From Tolypocladium sp. Sup5 PDA-1 (taxonomy: Eukaryota; Ascomycota; Sordariomycetes; Hypocreales; Ophiocordycipitaceae), in assembly GCA_000750105.3 (NCBI GenBank), contig JPHH03000064.1, positions 62,001-126,000 on the forward strand: a stretch of 64,000 nucleotides of DNA, in the 5' to 3' direction. Under the pieces are notes generated by a model. It was not told the DNA's origin. It saw only the letters and a program-made list of their open reading frames with translations, and did no database searches. A program made the position numbers and the translations under genes. Position 1 is the stretch's first letter, and each line of letters opens with the position of its first letter. Shown here in pieces: positions 52,336-63,056 of the stretch.

Positions 52336-53482
52336 CTATAACTTCCGGAGGATGTCCTCGACAACCTGATCGGTGGTGGCAGAGCCTCCCAGATCTGGGC
52401 TCAGGAGCTTGCCCTCCTCGAGGTTGGCGTCGACGGCGGCGTAGATCTTGGCGGCAGCGGCGGGCTCGTCGAGGAACTCGAGCATGAGGGCAGCGCTCCG
52501 CAGGGTGGCAATGGGGTTGGCGATGCCCTTGCCCATGATGTCAGGCGCGCTGCCGTGGCAAGGCTCGCCAATGGCAAAGCCCTCGCCGACGTTGGCGCTG
52601 GGGACGAGGCCGAGGCTGCCAACGAGGGCGGCGGCGCCGTCGGAGAGGATGTCACCATACAGGTTGGGGGCGACGATGACGTCGTAGTCCTGGGGCTGGC
52701 GGAAGAGCTTGTAGACCATGGAGTCGACAATCTGCTCCTCAACCTTGATAGAGGCGTACTTGGGGTCGGAGAGGGCGCGCTTGGACGCCTCGCGGAAGAG
52801 GCCGTCGGTCTGGGAGAGGACGTTGGACTTGTGGGTGATGGTGACGAGCGGCCCCTTGTGAATGCTGGGGGAACCCGACTCGCGGATCTTCTGGCGGCGG
52901 AGGGCAATGTCGCCGGCCATGGCGGCGATGCGGAACGAGGCCTTTTCGGAGATGCGCTTGATGGCCTCGGCGACCTTGCCGTCGGGAGTGTCGTACGTCT
53001 TCTCCTGCTTGACGTAGAGGTCCTCGGTGTTCTCGCGGACGATGACCATGTCGATGGGCTTGGGGGCGCTCAGGACGGTCTTGACGGGGCGGACATTGGC
53101 GTAGAGGTCGAGGCGCTTGCGGAGGGCGACGATGGGCGACGAGTAGCCCTTGACGGCGTGCGTCGGGGAGCTGACGGCACCGAACAGGGCGCCATCGCAC
53201 TCGTTGCGCAGGACGTCGACGGTGGCATCGGGGAGGGCGGAGCCCGTCTGCTCAAAGGCCTCGAAGCCGGCCTTGAGGTTGACAAAGTCGAACTTGAGGT
53301 TGAGGGACGCGGGCAGGGCCTCGAGGAGGCGGCGGCCGGCGGGGATGACTTCCTTGCCGATGCCGTCACCGGGGATGAGGCCTGGGCGAGACGGGGAGAT
53401 CAGGTCAGCACGGCGGCGCAGCGAAATGACGGGGTGGGCAGTCAATCGTCTTGTTACCGATTCTCAGGGTGCGGACCGACAT
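52336..53482 (-). CDS. LYS12: Homoisocitrate dehydrogenase (alpha-aminoadipate lysine pathway)
   Basis: Complement of two exons, 53458-53482 and 52336-53381; 356 aa. It oxidises and decarboxylates homoisocitrate to 2-oxoadipate with NAD in fungal lysine synthesis, in mitochondria. The first exon is only 25 nt and encodes MSVRTLRI plus one base; the intron joins it to GLIPGDGIGKEVIP, exactly the family's N-terminal strand. Beta-decarboxylating dehydrogenase motifs follow: IVRENTEDLYVKQE, VTITHKSNVLSQTDGLF, the metal-binding NLYGDILSDGAAALVGSLG and the C-terminal HGSAPDIMGKGIANPIAT. Isocitrate and isopropylmalate dehydrogenases share the fold, but the VRPVKT and ENTEDLYVKQE context fits homoisocitrate dehydrogenase. 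No strong mitochondrial presequence is seen. Confidence 0.9.
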
Positions 53483-54628
53483 GGTAGGCACTCAATTGGC
53501 GTGGGAGATGCTCGATCAGCTGGGTGCAAGAGGTGTTTTGCGGTGATTATCTCGACGTTGTTGACGATGGGACGGGACTTTTTTCTGGGCCGACGACCGG
53601 AGACGGGTGGGGCCCCACATGCGGTGCGCTCGTTGGAGCTCCGAGGCGCCGAGCAGCCAGCCGACGGGCCCAGCCCAGCCCAGGGCACCTCATCGTTTGT
53701 ATGTACGAGTATCCGTACGGAGTAACGTACGGAGTACGGACTACTCCGTACTGAATCAGGGGCTCACAGCGGCGTCCCCAGACACTAGCTGCAGCATGGG
53801 AACAATGGAATGGAACGCTTCGGCACCGCTAATGCAAAGTACCTTGAACGTGCATCGCGGTGCTTGTTTCGTGCATAACGAGGGCTGGAACCTGACTCTC
53901 AGTCCTTGGCTCCTCTACGAGGCACGAACAACTTGCAAGTAATACTCCGTACGTCCGTACTTCCTACCTAGGTACATATGACAGATCGTGGCCCGCGCTA
54001 CGGTAGCTTGGGTTTGCCCTGACATACCCTGCATGCTTTGTTCGTACATAAGTAATCTGCCACATCACCCCATGTTTGGTTGGTTGCCGTGGCCGCAGGT
54101 GGATGCCAACTGGCAACGGGAGCGACATTGAACGGATGACGCTTTATTATTAGGCTCTCGGGACGGGACCTGACGGCAACGTGAAGGTACCCGGACGGTA
54201 CGCGCGCAAACGAGCTGGAGGCTCCTGGAGGTAATTGGGCTCGCTGCCTGAGCCCCGAGGTGAGATGGCCTTGGCTCCACCAGCCGCTCATGACACAGAA
54301 GCAGAAGCCCCTGATTTCCCGCGTCGTGCCGCGCCTGGACTGTGGGGGTAAAAGTACATCGCGGTACCTGGAACTTGGGGACACAGGCACAGGCCCAGGC
54401 ACCTCGTCGAGCTCCATCCGCCCCCGACCGCGACTCGTTCCATTTGCCCTTGGCCTTGTTGACCACGCCTCCCTTAATTGCTTCTTCCTCGCCTCTCCCA
54501 GCCAGCTCAGCCGCTCGCTATGTGCATGTTGCATTGCATTCCGCATCTATGACCCGTGCACCGCCGTCCTTCGTTCTGCTAGACTCCAGGGACACCCGCG
54601 TCGCATCTTCGCCCGCGGCGACATCACC
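53483..54628. promoter_or_regulatory. Divergent promoter region with two GTAC-rich clusters
   Basis: 1.15 kb between LYS12 (minus) and the disordered-protein gene (plus). Two GTAC-rich clusters, 53701-53755 and 53941-53980, face each other roughly as inverted copies about 190 bp apart. Frames of up to 182 codons between them lack any product. No gene seen. Confidence 0.5.
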
Positions 54629-57050
54629 ATGAGCCAGGTTAAGAACCTGAGAGCCATGTTCGAGAACAAAGGGGACACGAGCCCGCCAGACCGAGGAAGA
54701 TCACCTGGTGTCTCAACCTCGATGTCGAACCCCGCAGGTAGGTACGAGTAGGCACTCCAATGCCTTGCATCCTCCTCCCTCCCCTCCCCTATCTCGCCTC
54801 CTCATCCGCGATGCCTTGTGTGAAGCTGCCGCGCTCCCCTTCTCCGCCACCAGCGCCGCCAAACCGCCTCCTGCCCTTTGGTACTTGATAGATACCAGAG
54901 AGTAGTCGCAAGCCAGACGGACGGTGCGCGACGGAGGACGCGAGGCCGAATTCTATGCGGCATTGGCTGCGGTGCTAACGAGAACCTTACTCTCAGGCAC
55001 CAACGGCTCCGGATCCCCTAGACCACTCTCCAAGGTTCGCACAAACTTTGTTGCCATTGAGAAAGACGGCCGTATGGGCCTCAGACGAGACCACAGCGGA
55101 GAGTCAAGTCTGTCCAGACGTCGTTTGAGCATCGAAACCGACGCCGAATCTACATCCACGTTCCCAGACCGGCCCGCCATGGCATCCTCCGACGACCTCA
55201 CCAAGCCTATGCGCAAGCTGTTCGTCAGCGAGCCGATCCCCGAGTCCCCCCGCCAGCCTCTCGACGCGAACCACTTCTTCCAAGACGCTGGGGCTGTTTC
55301 TGACAAGCCGAGGACCGACCCAGACAAGAGGCTAGGCGAGGAGCAGCCCGCCGCTGCCCTTACACCGGCCGACCCGACCACAAAGACCTCTTCGGAAGGC
55401 GCCGTGGCCAAGGAGATGACGCCTGTGTCGTCTAACGGAGGACGCAAGAGAGACAAGAACCAGGCCAACGCCTCTGCTGCACAACCGAGGACGACGGCGA
55501 CAGTGCCTAAGAAGAGTACCAATGCTGCAAAGCCAACAGCGAAGGCGATCACGAAGGCGCCTTCAGCGAGTAAATCGTCTACCGAAGCACTAAAGAGGGC
55601 TGATGCGAAGTCGACCGCAAAGGCATTCGAGAAGCCGGGCCTCAAACGGGAGACGGTCGCCGCCACAACCAAGCCAGCGACTTCCGCAGCCAAATCGAAG
55701 CCAATGACCTCGACCACGGCAAATAAACCCCAACCTCTCAAGATAGCAGGCCACAGTGACACTGGGTTTGTCAAGCCGAAACCAAAGTCTCCCACCAAGC
55801 CTGTGAATCTTCCTTCCTCGCTCATGGCACCAACTGCCTCGTCCGTGTCCAAGGGCAGCGCTCCGAGACAGTCTTTGTCCAGGCAGTCTGGAAGCCTGCA
55901 GAACCCAAGCGCCCCCGCACACAGCTCTACCCGGGCGAGTTTGTCCACCACTTCAACCTCGGCTCAATACATCAAGCGGCAGGGGTCTGCAATCGGTCGA
56001 CCCAGGCCCAGTGTTGGCCCTCCGCCTAGCAAGGCATCACAACCAGAAGCCAGCGCCGGAAAGCGACAGAGCCACGTGGATGAGGGCTTCCTGGCAAGGA
56101 TGATGAGGCCAACGCAGTCTTCGTCGTCCAAGACAGCGGACAAGAACACATTGACCCCTCCCAAGAAGACAGCTCCGCGGCCGTCAACATCAGCGACTGA
56201 TCATAGCTTGCGGCAAGAAACGAGTGCTCGAAAGCCGGCAGGGCCTAAGAACTTGGCAGCCACGAAGCCTCGGGCACCAAGTTCGCAAGAACTCGAGGCT
56301 GCACGGACTCCTGAGAATATTCCGCATGAGACAGTCAACACTAAGACCACAGAGTCGGCCGCCTGTTCTATCCAGGGCTCTGCTGAGGTCCCGACGACCG
56401 TGGTACCACACAACCCGGAGCCCACTCCTGAGCCGGAACCGGCAGACGCCATTGTCCCTGAGACGGCCCAGGTTGCAACAGCCGCGGAGGTGGCTGCCGT
56501 CGCGCACGAAGCCGACTTGGTTCAGACGCCGGTCGAGGACGCGGACCCTGAGACTGCACGCGTGGAGACAGCTGAGGACGCCGTCGCTCTCGCCCAGGAG
56601 ACAGACCTGGTCCAAACACCCGCAAAGCCAGACATCGCCACGCCTCACCTTGATCCCACCCTGACCGACGAGCCCGCTCCTGAGGCTGATCACACGGAAG
56701 TGGCCGAGGGAGAAAAAGAAGTGTCTCATGAAGACATTAGTCACAGCCATGCGTCTCGGGAAGAGCCAGCTTTGGAATTCAATATACCCGAGCCAGCAAA
56801 GAACACTGAGAGCGATATAGGCGATGCCGCGCACGAGGTTGCAGAGAAGCCTCTTGCAGAATCCGCCAATGCTGCATCAGAAAGCGTGCCGGCAGTTTCG
56901 GTCGAAGACGGTGAGGACGAGTCTGTTCTTGTGCATGACGCTGCGACAGACATTGCAGCAATGCACGGAGCTGAAGGCTCAGATCACCGTCCTCTCAGCG
57001 AGTCAGAGCAACAAGTCAAGGGAGCTGGAGACGAGCTGGCTGCGCAATAG
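54629..57050 (+). CDS. Long disordered fungal protein with conserved N-terminal motif
   Basis: Two exons, 54629-54737 and 54997-57050; 720 aa. The 259-nt intron has gtaggt and tctcag ends with a gctaac branch site and joins NPAG to TNGSGSPRPLSK in phase. The only conserved-looking part is the N-terminus: VKNLRAMFENKGDTSPPDRG, then RPLSKVRTNFVAIEKDGRMG and LRRDHSGES. This resembles the start of an uncharacterised protein family in filamentous ascomycetes. The middle (residues about 170-400) is Lys/Ser/Thr/Pro-rich and basic; the last third is Glu/Ala/Thr-rich and acidic, with repeated phrases such as EADLVQTPVEDADPETA and ETDLVQTPAKPD. No folded domain, TM helix or signal peptide is visible. 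Function unknown; a cytoskeletal or scaffold role is a guess. Confidence 0.75.
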
Positions 57051-57507
57051 CCATTACTCGCAATGGTCCAGGCGAACAGGCAACTTGGTATTTCTTGCAG
57101 GACGACGGCAGTTTGTGTAAGACAAGGTGTTAAAGCATAGAATTTATAATTGTCCAAGGCTGTGGTGGAGGGTTTTGCACTTTTTGTTTTATTGGCGCAA
57201 TCTAGTCCAGGAGTATGTAGCTTCACCCAAGATACCTAGGATACGTGATATAGCATTGGTAAAACGTGAAAATTGAGTGCAATATATATTGTGTGATGGT
57301 GGTAGGTCGGTTGGCCGAAGTCTGCCCAACCCTCCTCTCAGACAGGTTCGCTGCCCTCCCTCCATGCACCTCTCCTGATACCCAATGCCCGCGCCGGGGC
57401 CTCTCTTTCTAGTCGTACAGCAAGTTCCAAGGTATTGTTATTGTGACATGATTATATCGTGGTGGGTTTGTACATCTACACTCCTCCGCAACATGTGGCC
57501 CTGTTGC
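57051..57507. other. Convergent 3' region, disordered-protein gene / mitochondrial uS8
   Basis: 457 bp between facing stop codons, AT-rich (57140-57290), presumably 3' UTRs. No gene seen. Confidence 0.5.
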
Positions 57508-58008
57508 TCATGACACTCGGCAGATGAGCACGCCTCCCACTTTTCGCGCCAGAGCCTCTCTCGCCTCGAGGACTCCCCGCGACGTGGCCACGAACATGCA
57601 CTCGCCCAAGTTCAGCCCGGGGACGACGCCGCCCTTGAGCTTGGCCGGGAAGCCCCTCGTCAGCCTGGCGAGCTCCTGGACGTCGGCCGTCATGAGGCGC
57701 GAGGGCTTGCTGATGACGTGGGCCTTGGAAAGGACGGGCTTGCCGTCCCAGTACTTCATGCCGAGCCATATGCGCATCTGGGCGACGTTTGCGCTCGTGA
57801 CGACCTCGGGGGCCTCGGCGACCATCTGCTCCATGGTGGGCGGATGCGGGCCGGCGCGGTAGACGGCGGAGAAGAAGCCGGAGCGGTGCATGGCGAGGGC
57901 GAGGTGGAGGTTGTACTTTGAGTTTTGTATCGACGTGATGCCCAGACGCGCCTTGGCGGCGTTTTGCAGGTGGGAGCACATGTGTGCGATGTTGAGGATG
58001 GACGGCAT
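57508..58008 (-). CDS. MRPS8: Mitochondrial small-subunit ribosomal protein uS8m (Mrps8)
   Basis: Single exon, 166 aa. uS8 binds small-subunit rRNA and is a core assembly protein. The N-terminus MPSILNIAHMCSHLQNAAKA and following RLGITSIQNSKYNLHLALAM match fungal mitochondrial uS8; the bacterial equivalent begins with the same helix-strand pattern. Further on, YWDGKPVLSKAHVISKPSRL is the conserved beta segment, and the C-terminus GVLEAREALARKVGGVLICRV is the uS8 tail that contacts RNA. No obvious cleavable presequence, as is common for this protein. The start is the first ATG consistent with homology; a longer overlapping frame upstream (to 58213) is in a different phase. Confidence 0.92.
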   Translation of the reverse strand: MPSILNIAHMCSHLQNAAKARLGITSIQNSKYNLHLALAMHRSGFFSAVYRAGPHPPTMEQMVAEAPEVVTSANVAQMRIWLGMKYWDGKPVLSKAHVISKPSRLMTADVQELARLTRGFPAKLKGGVVPGLNLGECMFVATSRGVLEAREALARKVGGVLICRVS

Positions 58009-58876
58009 GATGGGCGAGGTGTGGACGGGGAGGCACGTCGAGGGGGGTTCGGCGAGGGGGTAGATGGGTTGATCGGGATTCGGGCCCGGAGGTAGGAAAG
58101 GCGAGAGTCAAGCACGGCTCGATGTTCCTTCGTGAGGGCGACTCGCTCGAACGGACTGTAGTTACGCGGAACATTAGTATAGGTGGTTGGAGGTCAAAGT
58201 CGCCGCGGCACACTCACACTTCTGCGAGCCACCTGTGTGCAACGGCTCGTCTCTTGGCGTAGCGATTGACTTCCCGTTCGCCTAGACGACGACCTTGAAC
58301 CCTCAGCTTCGCCCAATTGCAGGCGGAACAAGGATGATCATGGAGATGTCGAGGGCGTCTGGCAGCTTGGGTGTCGCGTGGGCAACGGTCGCAGACGGCC
58401 AAAATTTCAGAGCAGGGGAGTGTGACTAAGCAGCTACGACGGCTATCACTTGATTCAGTACTAACAATTTCGCGGGCGCTGGGGTTGTCTGCATAAAGGG
58501 TCCTTGTCGAAAAATGAACAAGAGATGCTCAATGATACGGAACACATTTCTAATTTTCTTTACTCGAGATCTATTCTGTATTTTCTATATGCCAGTCCTG
58601 TCTTATCTCGCGCATTTGTGCCGCACCTCCAGGAGGCTGGTCACGTGTGGTCATGCCCAACTTGAATGCTTCGATCTGTACTGCTAAACATCCTATTTCA
58701 CACACACTATTTCTCTCCTGCACTGTAATTGGGGTATATGCGTCGGCTAATCTTCCAAGGCCGCAATCAGTGATCCTTGCGCCCAGAGTCGTCCTAGCGG
58801 AGTTGGAGTTGTGAGTAGGTAGTATACATTCGGCCCCCGTCCATCCGCCTGCGCCGCTCAGCTCGAAGAGGCAGTG
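58009..58876. other. Intergenic region, uS8m promoter and KMO 3' flank
   Basis: 868 bp between two minus-strand genes. The middle (58490-58760) is AT-rich. I checked it by eye for tRNA-like B-box sequences and found none. No exon is supported. Confidence 0.5.
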
Positions 58877-60670
58877 TTAAAAGCCAAAGAGACCAAGGAG
58901 GGAGGAAAGTATGGATCTACGGTGCTTGTAGGTCAGAATGATGGCAGTGAGGGCAAAGGGACTGGCCAGCAACCCCACGACACTCCGCATCAGCACCGCC
59001 CCCTGGTGGTCGCTCTTCCGCACAACGGCAGCGTAGCCCTCGTTGCTGAAGCTGACCCTCGAGTACTTCGTGTGCCAGCCAAAATTGGGGAAGTTGACGC
59101 TCATAAACTCCTCGAGGAACTTGCGGAGCCGGTACCGCTTGGAGAGGACAGACGACCGCATCTCGACGTAGTTTTGCAGCGCCAGGGCGTTGATGGCATG
59201 GGCGTCGGGTTCCCGCACCACCGAGTACTCCGCCAGCGCCTGTGATCTCTGGAGAGGGGACATGGTGGCGGACCCGAGGCCCCCGTTGGGATCGTTTTCG
59301 CACACCTCGGCGTGCTTGTCGAGAATCGAAAAGAGGATGCGCACGTCTTCCATGCCTGCGTTCATGCCTTGGCCGTAGAACGGCACCATGGCGTGTGCGG
59401 CATCGCCGACGATGACGCCGGACGAGCCGTGGTGGTAGGGCCGGCACTTGAGGCTGATTAGGGGGAGGTGAGGGTTCTCCTTGAACGACGAGATGAGGCT
59501 CTCGCTGGGAATCAAGTCCGTGACGCCGGGGAAGTGCTGGTCAAAGAAGGCGGGCAAACTAGACGGGTCGCTCTCCAGTTCGGAGATTTGCTTGCTGGGG
59601 AGAAACAGGGTGCACGTAAAGGATCCATCCTCGCTGGGAATGGCAATGAACATGAAATCCTTGCCCGGCCAAATGTGCAAGTGGTTCGGCGATATCTGGA
59701 ACTTGGCCCAAGGGCCGTCCTTGGGCCCAGTTTCTCTCGCGCCGAGCTGGAACTCACACCAGATTGTGTCGATGTACTCTTGCTGGTAATCCATCCGGGA
59801 AAACTTCATCAAGTGATAGCGCACGGCTGAATGCGCGCCGTCTGCGCCAATCATGAGGTCGAAGGTGATTTCAATCTCCCTGGGGCGGCCATTCCCATTC
59901 AGGGAGGCGTCCCGGTCCCGGGCCTCGAACCAGGCGCGACACGTCCGGAAGTCGGCGCCGGTGAGTTTGTGGTTGAAAAACAGCTTGACATTGGGCATTG
60001 AGTCAAGGATGTCGAGGAGGCGCGAGTTGAGATCTGAACGGTCAATCGCGTATATTGCCTGGTTTACGCGATACGGTCAGCGAGGGTCTGCCATGGCAAG
60101 TTGGAGCGAAACTTCGTACTCGACCCTTTGCATCGTAGTCCTGAGAGTGCTCGTACAAAGCGCCCATGGGCCCCTTGCCGTGAATCATGCGGCCACGCAT
60201 GGGGATTGTGCCGTCCATGACCGTCTCTAGAAGAGTTGGGTAGCCGGCAAGTCGCATGGCATTTATGCCGCGCTCAGACACGGCCAGGTTGATGGACTTT
60301 GTGAAGTTGAGCGGTATGGTGCCCGGGTTCCGCAGGTCTGGAGCCCATTGTCAGTATTGAGTTTCTCGTGAGTCGTTGGGGGCTCTCGGGAACAAGAGTG
60401 TGTTGTGTCTCAAGCAGTCACACAGCAAAGTTTGCGCACGGCGCGCAAATTGTCGAGACAAGCAAAGCAACCGCATGTTCGCCTCGGGCCAAACTCGCAA
60501 GCACATGTCGCGAGGCAGGCGCCAGCAAAAAGAAAAGAAAAAGTCAGCTGCAACTTACCTGGCCGTAGCTCATAGACCTCGACCTGGTGGCCTCGGCGAG
60601 CTGCATACAGGGCGGCCAACGAGCCGACGGGGCCGGCACCGACAATGACTGTCTTTTGTGGCGACTCCAT
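58877..60670 (-). CDS. BNA4: Kynurenine 3-monooxygenase (Bna4)
   Basis: Complement of three exons: 60559-60670, 60120-60337, 58877-60058; 503 aa. The flavoprotein hydroxylates L-kynurenine to 3-hydroxykynurenine with NADPH and O2, on the way from Trp to NAD. Motifs: FAD-binding VIVGAGPVGSLAALYAARRG with VYELRP; KSINLAVSERGINAMR; the MRGRMIHGKGP block; AIDRSDLNSRLLD formed at the exon 2-3 join; the second FAD motif GVIVGDAAHAMVPFYGQGMN; and NFGWHTKYSRVSF. A C-terminal hydrophobic segment (VVGLLASPFALTAIILTY) matches the outer-mitochondrial-membrane anchor of the family. Exon 2 ends at a gtacga donor rather than the earlier gtcgag, because only this keeps the frame and restores GRAIYAIDR. Confidence 0.94.
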
Positions 60671-61449
60671 GACGTGCTGGGCCACCTGCGACAGGCTGGA
60701 TGAGAGGAATCGTTTTCGTTCTGTTACTAGCTCAAGGGTGCTGGCGTGTGAAAGAGGAAGGGAAGAGGTCCGTCTCCGTGAGGAAGAAGAGGCAAATCGA
60801 GGGCATGGTTGACCCGAGGAACGGGCAAAGGGCGGGAGAGTCACACGAGCCGAGTTTATTTATCCATCATAGGGCGCAGCGCTGATAGGACCATGGGCTA
60901 TAGGTGCTAATACGTATTAAAGTTGCTCATACAACACTTGTCGACCTTGCGCCATCGGTCGCATCTCCTTTGGAGGCGACCCGGTTAATTGTCTTGTCTT
61001 GGCCTGTCTGGTCTTGCAGGGCTTCCAGCTTCCGCGTCGCAGCGGGCTGCAGTGGTCCATAGGTACGTAGGTACTTCGGAGCAGTGGTGGTGCAGAGCGC
61101 CCGGGCCGCTGCAGGTCTATGGCTCTCCCCATGCCGTCCGGTCGAGTCCCTGAATCATCATTCATTGAAGAGGAAGCCTCCACCTCATGCAAAAAAAAAA
61201 ACCCCCCCGAGAGTTAACGGCACGTTAGGGGAGCCCCACCAGAGGACGCCCTTGCTGTTTTCAGCGTTTGCGATCTGAGCATCCAACCCAACCACCACCC
61301 GCTTCCAAGTTCCAACACCTCAGCCTCCCGTGATCCAAGCTGTTCCTCGCTCCCTCATCCGTGTGTCCTCCACTGCCAGTACAAAGTACGAGTATTCGTA
61401 CACGGGCCAGCACAGCCAGCACAGCCAGCACAGCCAGCACTCGCCAGCC
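60671..61449. promoter_or_regulatory. Divergent promoter region, BNA4 / MAP1, with 9-bp tandem repeat
   Basis: 780 bp between divergent starts. It contains an A11C7 homopolymer junction (61191-61208), a GTAC motif (agtacgagtattcgtacacg at 61385-61404) and directly after it four copies of a 9-bp unit (agcacagcc) at 61407-61440, ending 9 bp before the MAP1 ATG. No gene seen. Confidence 0.6.
61407..61440. repeat. 9-bp tandem repeat in the MAP1 leader
   Basis: Four near-perfect copies of cagcacagc directly upstream of the methionine aminopeptidase start codon, probably transcribed as 5' UTR. Not translated in the assigned frame. Confidence 0.85.
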
Positions 61450-63056
61450 ATGACCTCCGAGCCGCCTGCAAAGAAGAAGTGCCTGGGGGTGGACTGCGAC
61501 AACGATGCTGGGTCGCTGCAGTGCCCGACCTGCCTCAAGCTCGGCGTCAAGGACAGCTTCTTCTGCTCCCAGGAATGCTTCAAGAAGAGCTGGGTATGGA
61601 CTCGCCCGGTTCCTTGCTTCGCATACCGCCACCGCTGCCACTGCTATTTTCCCGCCATATGCTGACCGTACCGTCTATAGGGCACCCACAAGAGCATGCA
61701 CAAGACGCAAAGTAATATCCTCCACCACATCATACCGCCGAAAGCAATCTCACCAGATCCAGCTACCGGATACTATAATCCCTTCCCGAGCTTCCCCTTT
61801 GCCGGCCCGCTGCGACCCGTCTACCCCCTCTCGGAGCACCGCACCTTGCCCAAGACGATCCCCCACCCCGTGTGGTGGCAGGACGGCAACCCGAGATACA
61901 GCCGCTCCCTGACGAACCGGAACAAGATTGAGATTCTCGATGCCGAGGGCCAGAAGGCCATGCGCAAGAGCTGTCGCCTCGCCCGAGAGGTCCTCGACAT
62001 CGCCGCCGCCGCCGCCAAGCCTGGTGTCTCCACGGATTACATCGACGAGATCGTCCACAAGGCCTGCATAGAGAGGAATGTGAGTAACCCGCATATCCTG
62101 TGCCCTTGGTGAAGGCATACGGAGAGTACGCCGGCGAGAGAGCGCTAGCGCGCGTGTATATGTATGCGGTGACGTGGGGTGACGGAGTGGCAGAGTGTAC
62201 ACGACAAAGGGGAGAGAGTGTGTGACAGACGAGAGGAGAGAGAGAGAGAGAGAAACAAGAAAGAGGAGCGCAGGCCGGAAAGAGGGAGACGCTGACACCA
62301 ACTCCCAGTCGTACCCGTCGCCCCTTAACTACAACCACTTCCCCAAGTCTTGCTGCACATCGGTCAACGAGGTCATCTGCCACGGAATCCCCGACCAGCG
62401 CCTCCTCCTCGACGGCGACATCCTCAACATCGACATCTCCATCTATCACGAGGGATTCCACGCAGATCTCAACGAGACGTACTACATTGGCGACAAGGCC
62501 AAGGCCGATCCGGAGAATGTGCGCGTCGTCGAGGCCGCCCGCGAGTGCCTCGAGGAGGCAATCAAGTCGGTCAAGCCGGGCGTGCTGATACGCGAGTTTG
62601 GCAACATTATCGAGAAGGTCGCCAAGAAGAAGGACTGCAGCGTCATCCGGACGTACTGCGGGCATGGAATCAACAAGCTCTTCCACTGCGCCCCCAACGT
62701 GCCGCACTACGCCAAGAACAAAGCCGTCGGCGAGTGCAAGCCTGGCATGACTTTCACCATCGAGCCTATGATTGCGTTGGGCAAGTACAGGGACATTACT
62801 TGGCCGGACAACTGGACCAGCACTACAATCGACGGCAAGCGCACGGCTCAGTTTGGTGAGATGGCCCCTGCAACAGCACTCACTCTTCGATGGCAAGTGT
62901 CCTGTGCTAACAAGCTGGGCAGAGCATACTCTTCTCGTGACCGAAGATGGCGTGGAGATTCTCACGGCAAGGCAGGAAAACTCCCCTGGCGGCCCCGTAG
63001 CAATGCCGGGCAGCGAGACGGCCAACGGAGAAGCAGCCGTCACGGCGACTACATGA
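61450..63056 (+). CDS. MAP1: Methionine aminopeptidase 1 (type I, zinc-finger extended)
   Basis: Four exons, 61450-61593, 61681-62079, 62309-62855, 62923-63056; 407 aa. It removes initiator methionine from nascent proteins on cytosolic ribosomes. The N-terminal zinc-finger region reads CLGVDCDNDAGSLQCPTC then FFCSQECFKKSW and GTHKSMH, as in eukaryotic type I enzymes. Catalytic residues: EVICHGIPDQR with the active-site His; metal ligands in ILNIDISIYHEGFHADLNET (two Asp), YCGHGINKLFHC (His), FTIEPMI (Glu) and VTEDGVEILT (Glu). The pita-bread core is complete. The C-terminal ENSPGGPVAMPGSETANGEA tail is variable. Intron 2 (229 nt) carries an (AG)n run. All joins are in phase. Confidence 0.95.
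62231..62252. repeat. (AG)n dinucleotide run inside MAP1 intron 2
   Basis: gaggagagagagagagagag lies in the purine-rich right half of the intron, about 55 bp before the acceptor. Purine-rich DNA upstream of the acceptor is the opposite of a polypyrimidine tract, but short fungal introns often lack one. Confidence 0.8.

Noticed and set aside
52555..53487. 310-codon plus-strand frame across LYS12
   Set aside because: Antisense shadow of homoisocitrate dehydrogenase, Gly/Asp/Val-rich low complexity, no family features.
43902..54628. Secondary-metabolite cluster around the ABC transporter and aminotransferase
   Set aside because: No polyketide synthase, NRPS, terpene synthase, P450 or cluster regulator is present; neighbours are housekeeping genes.
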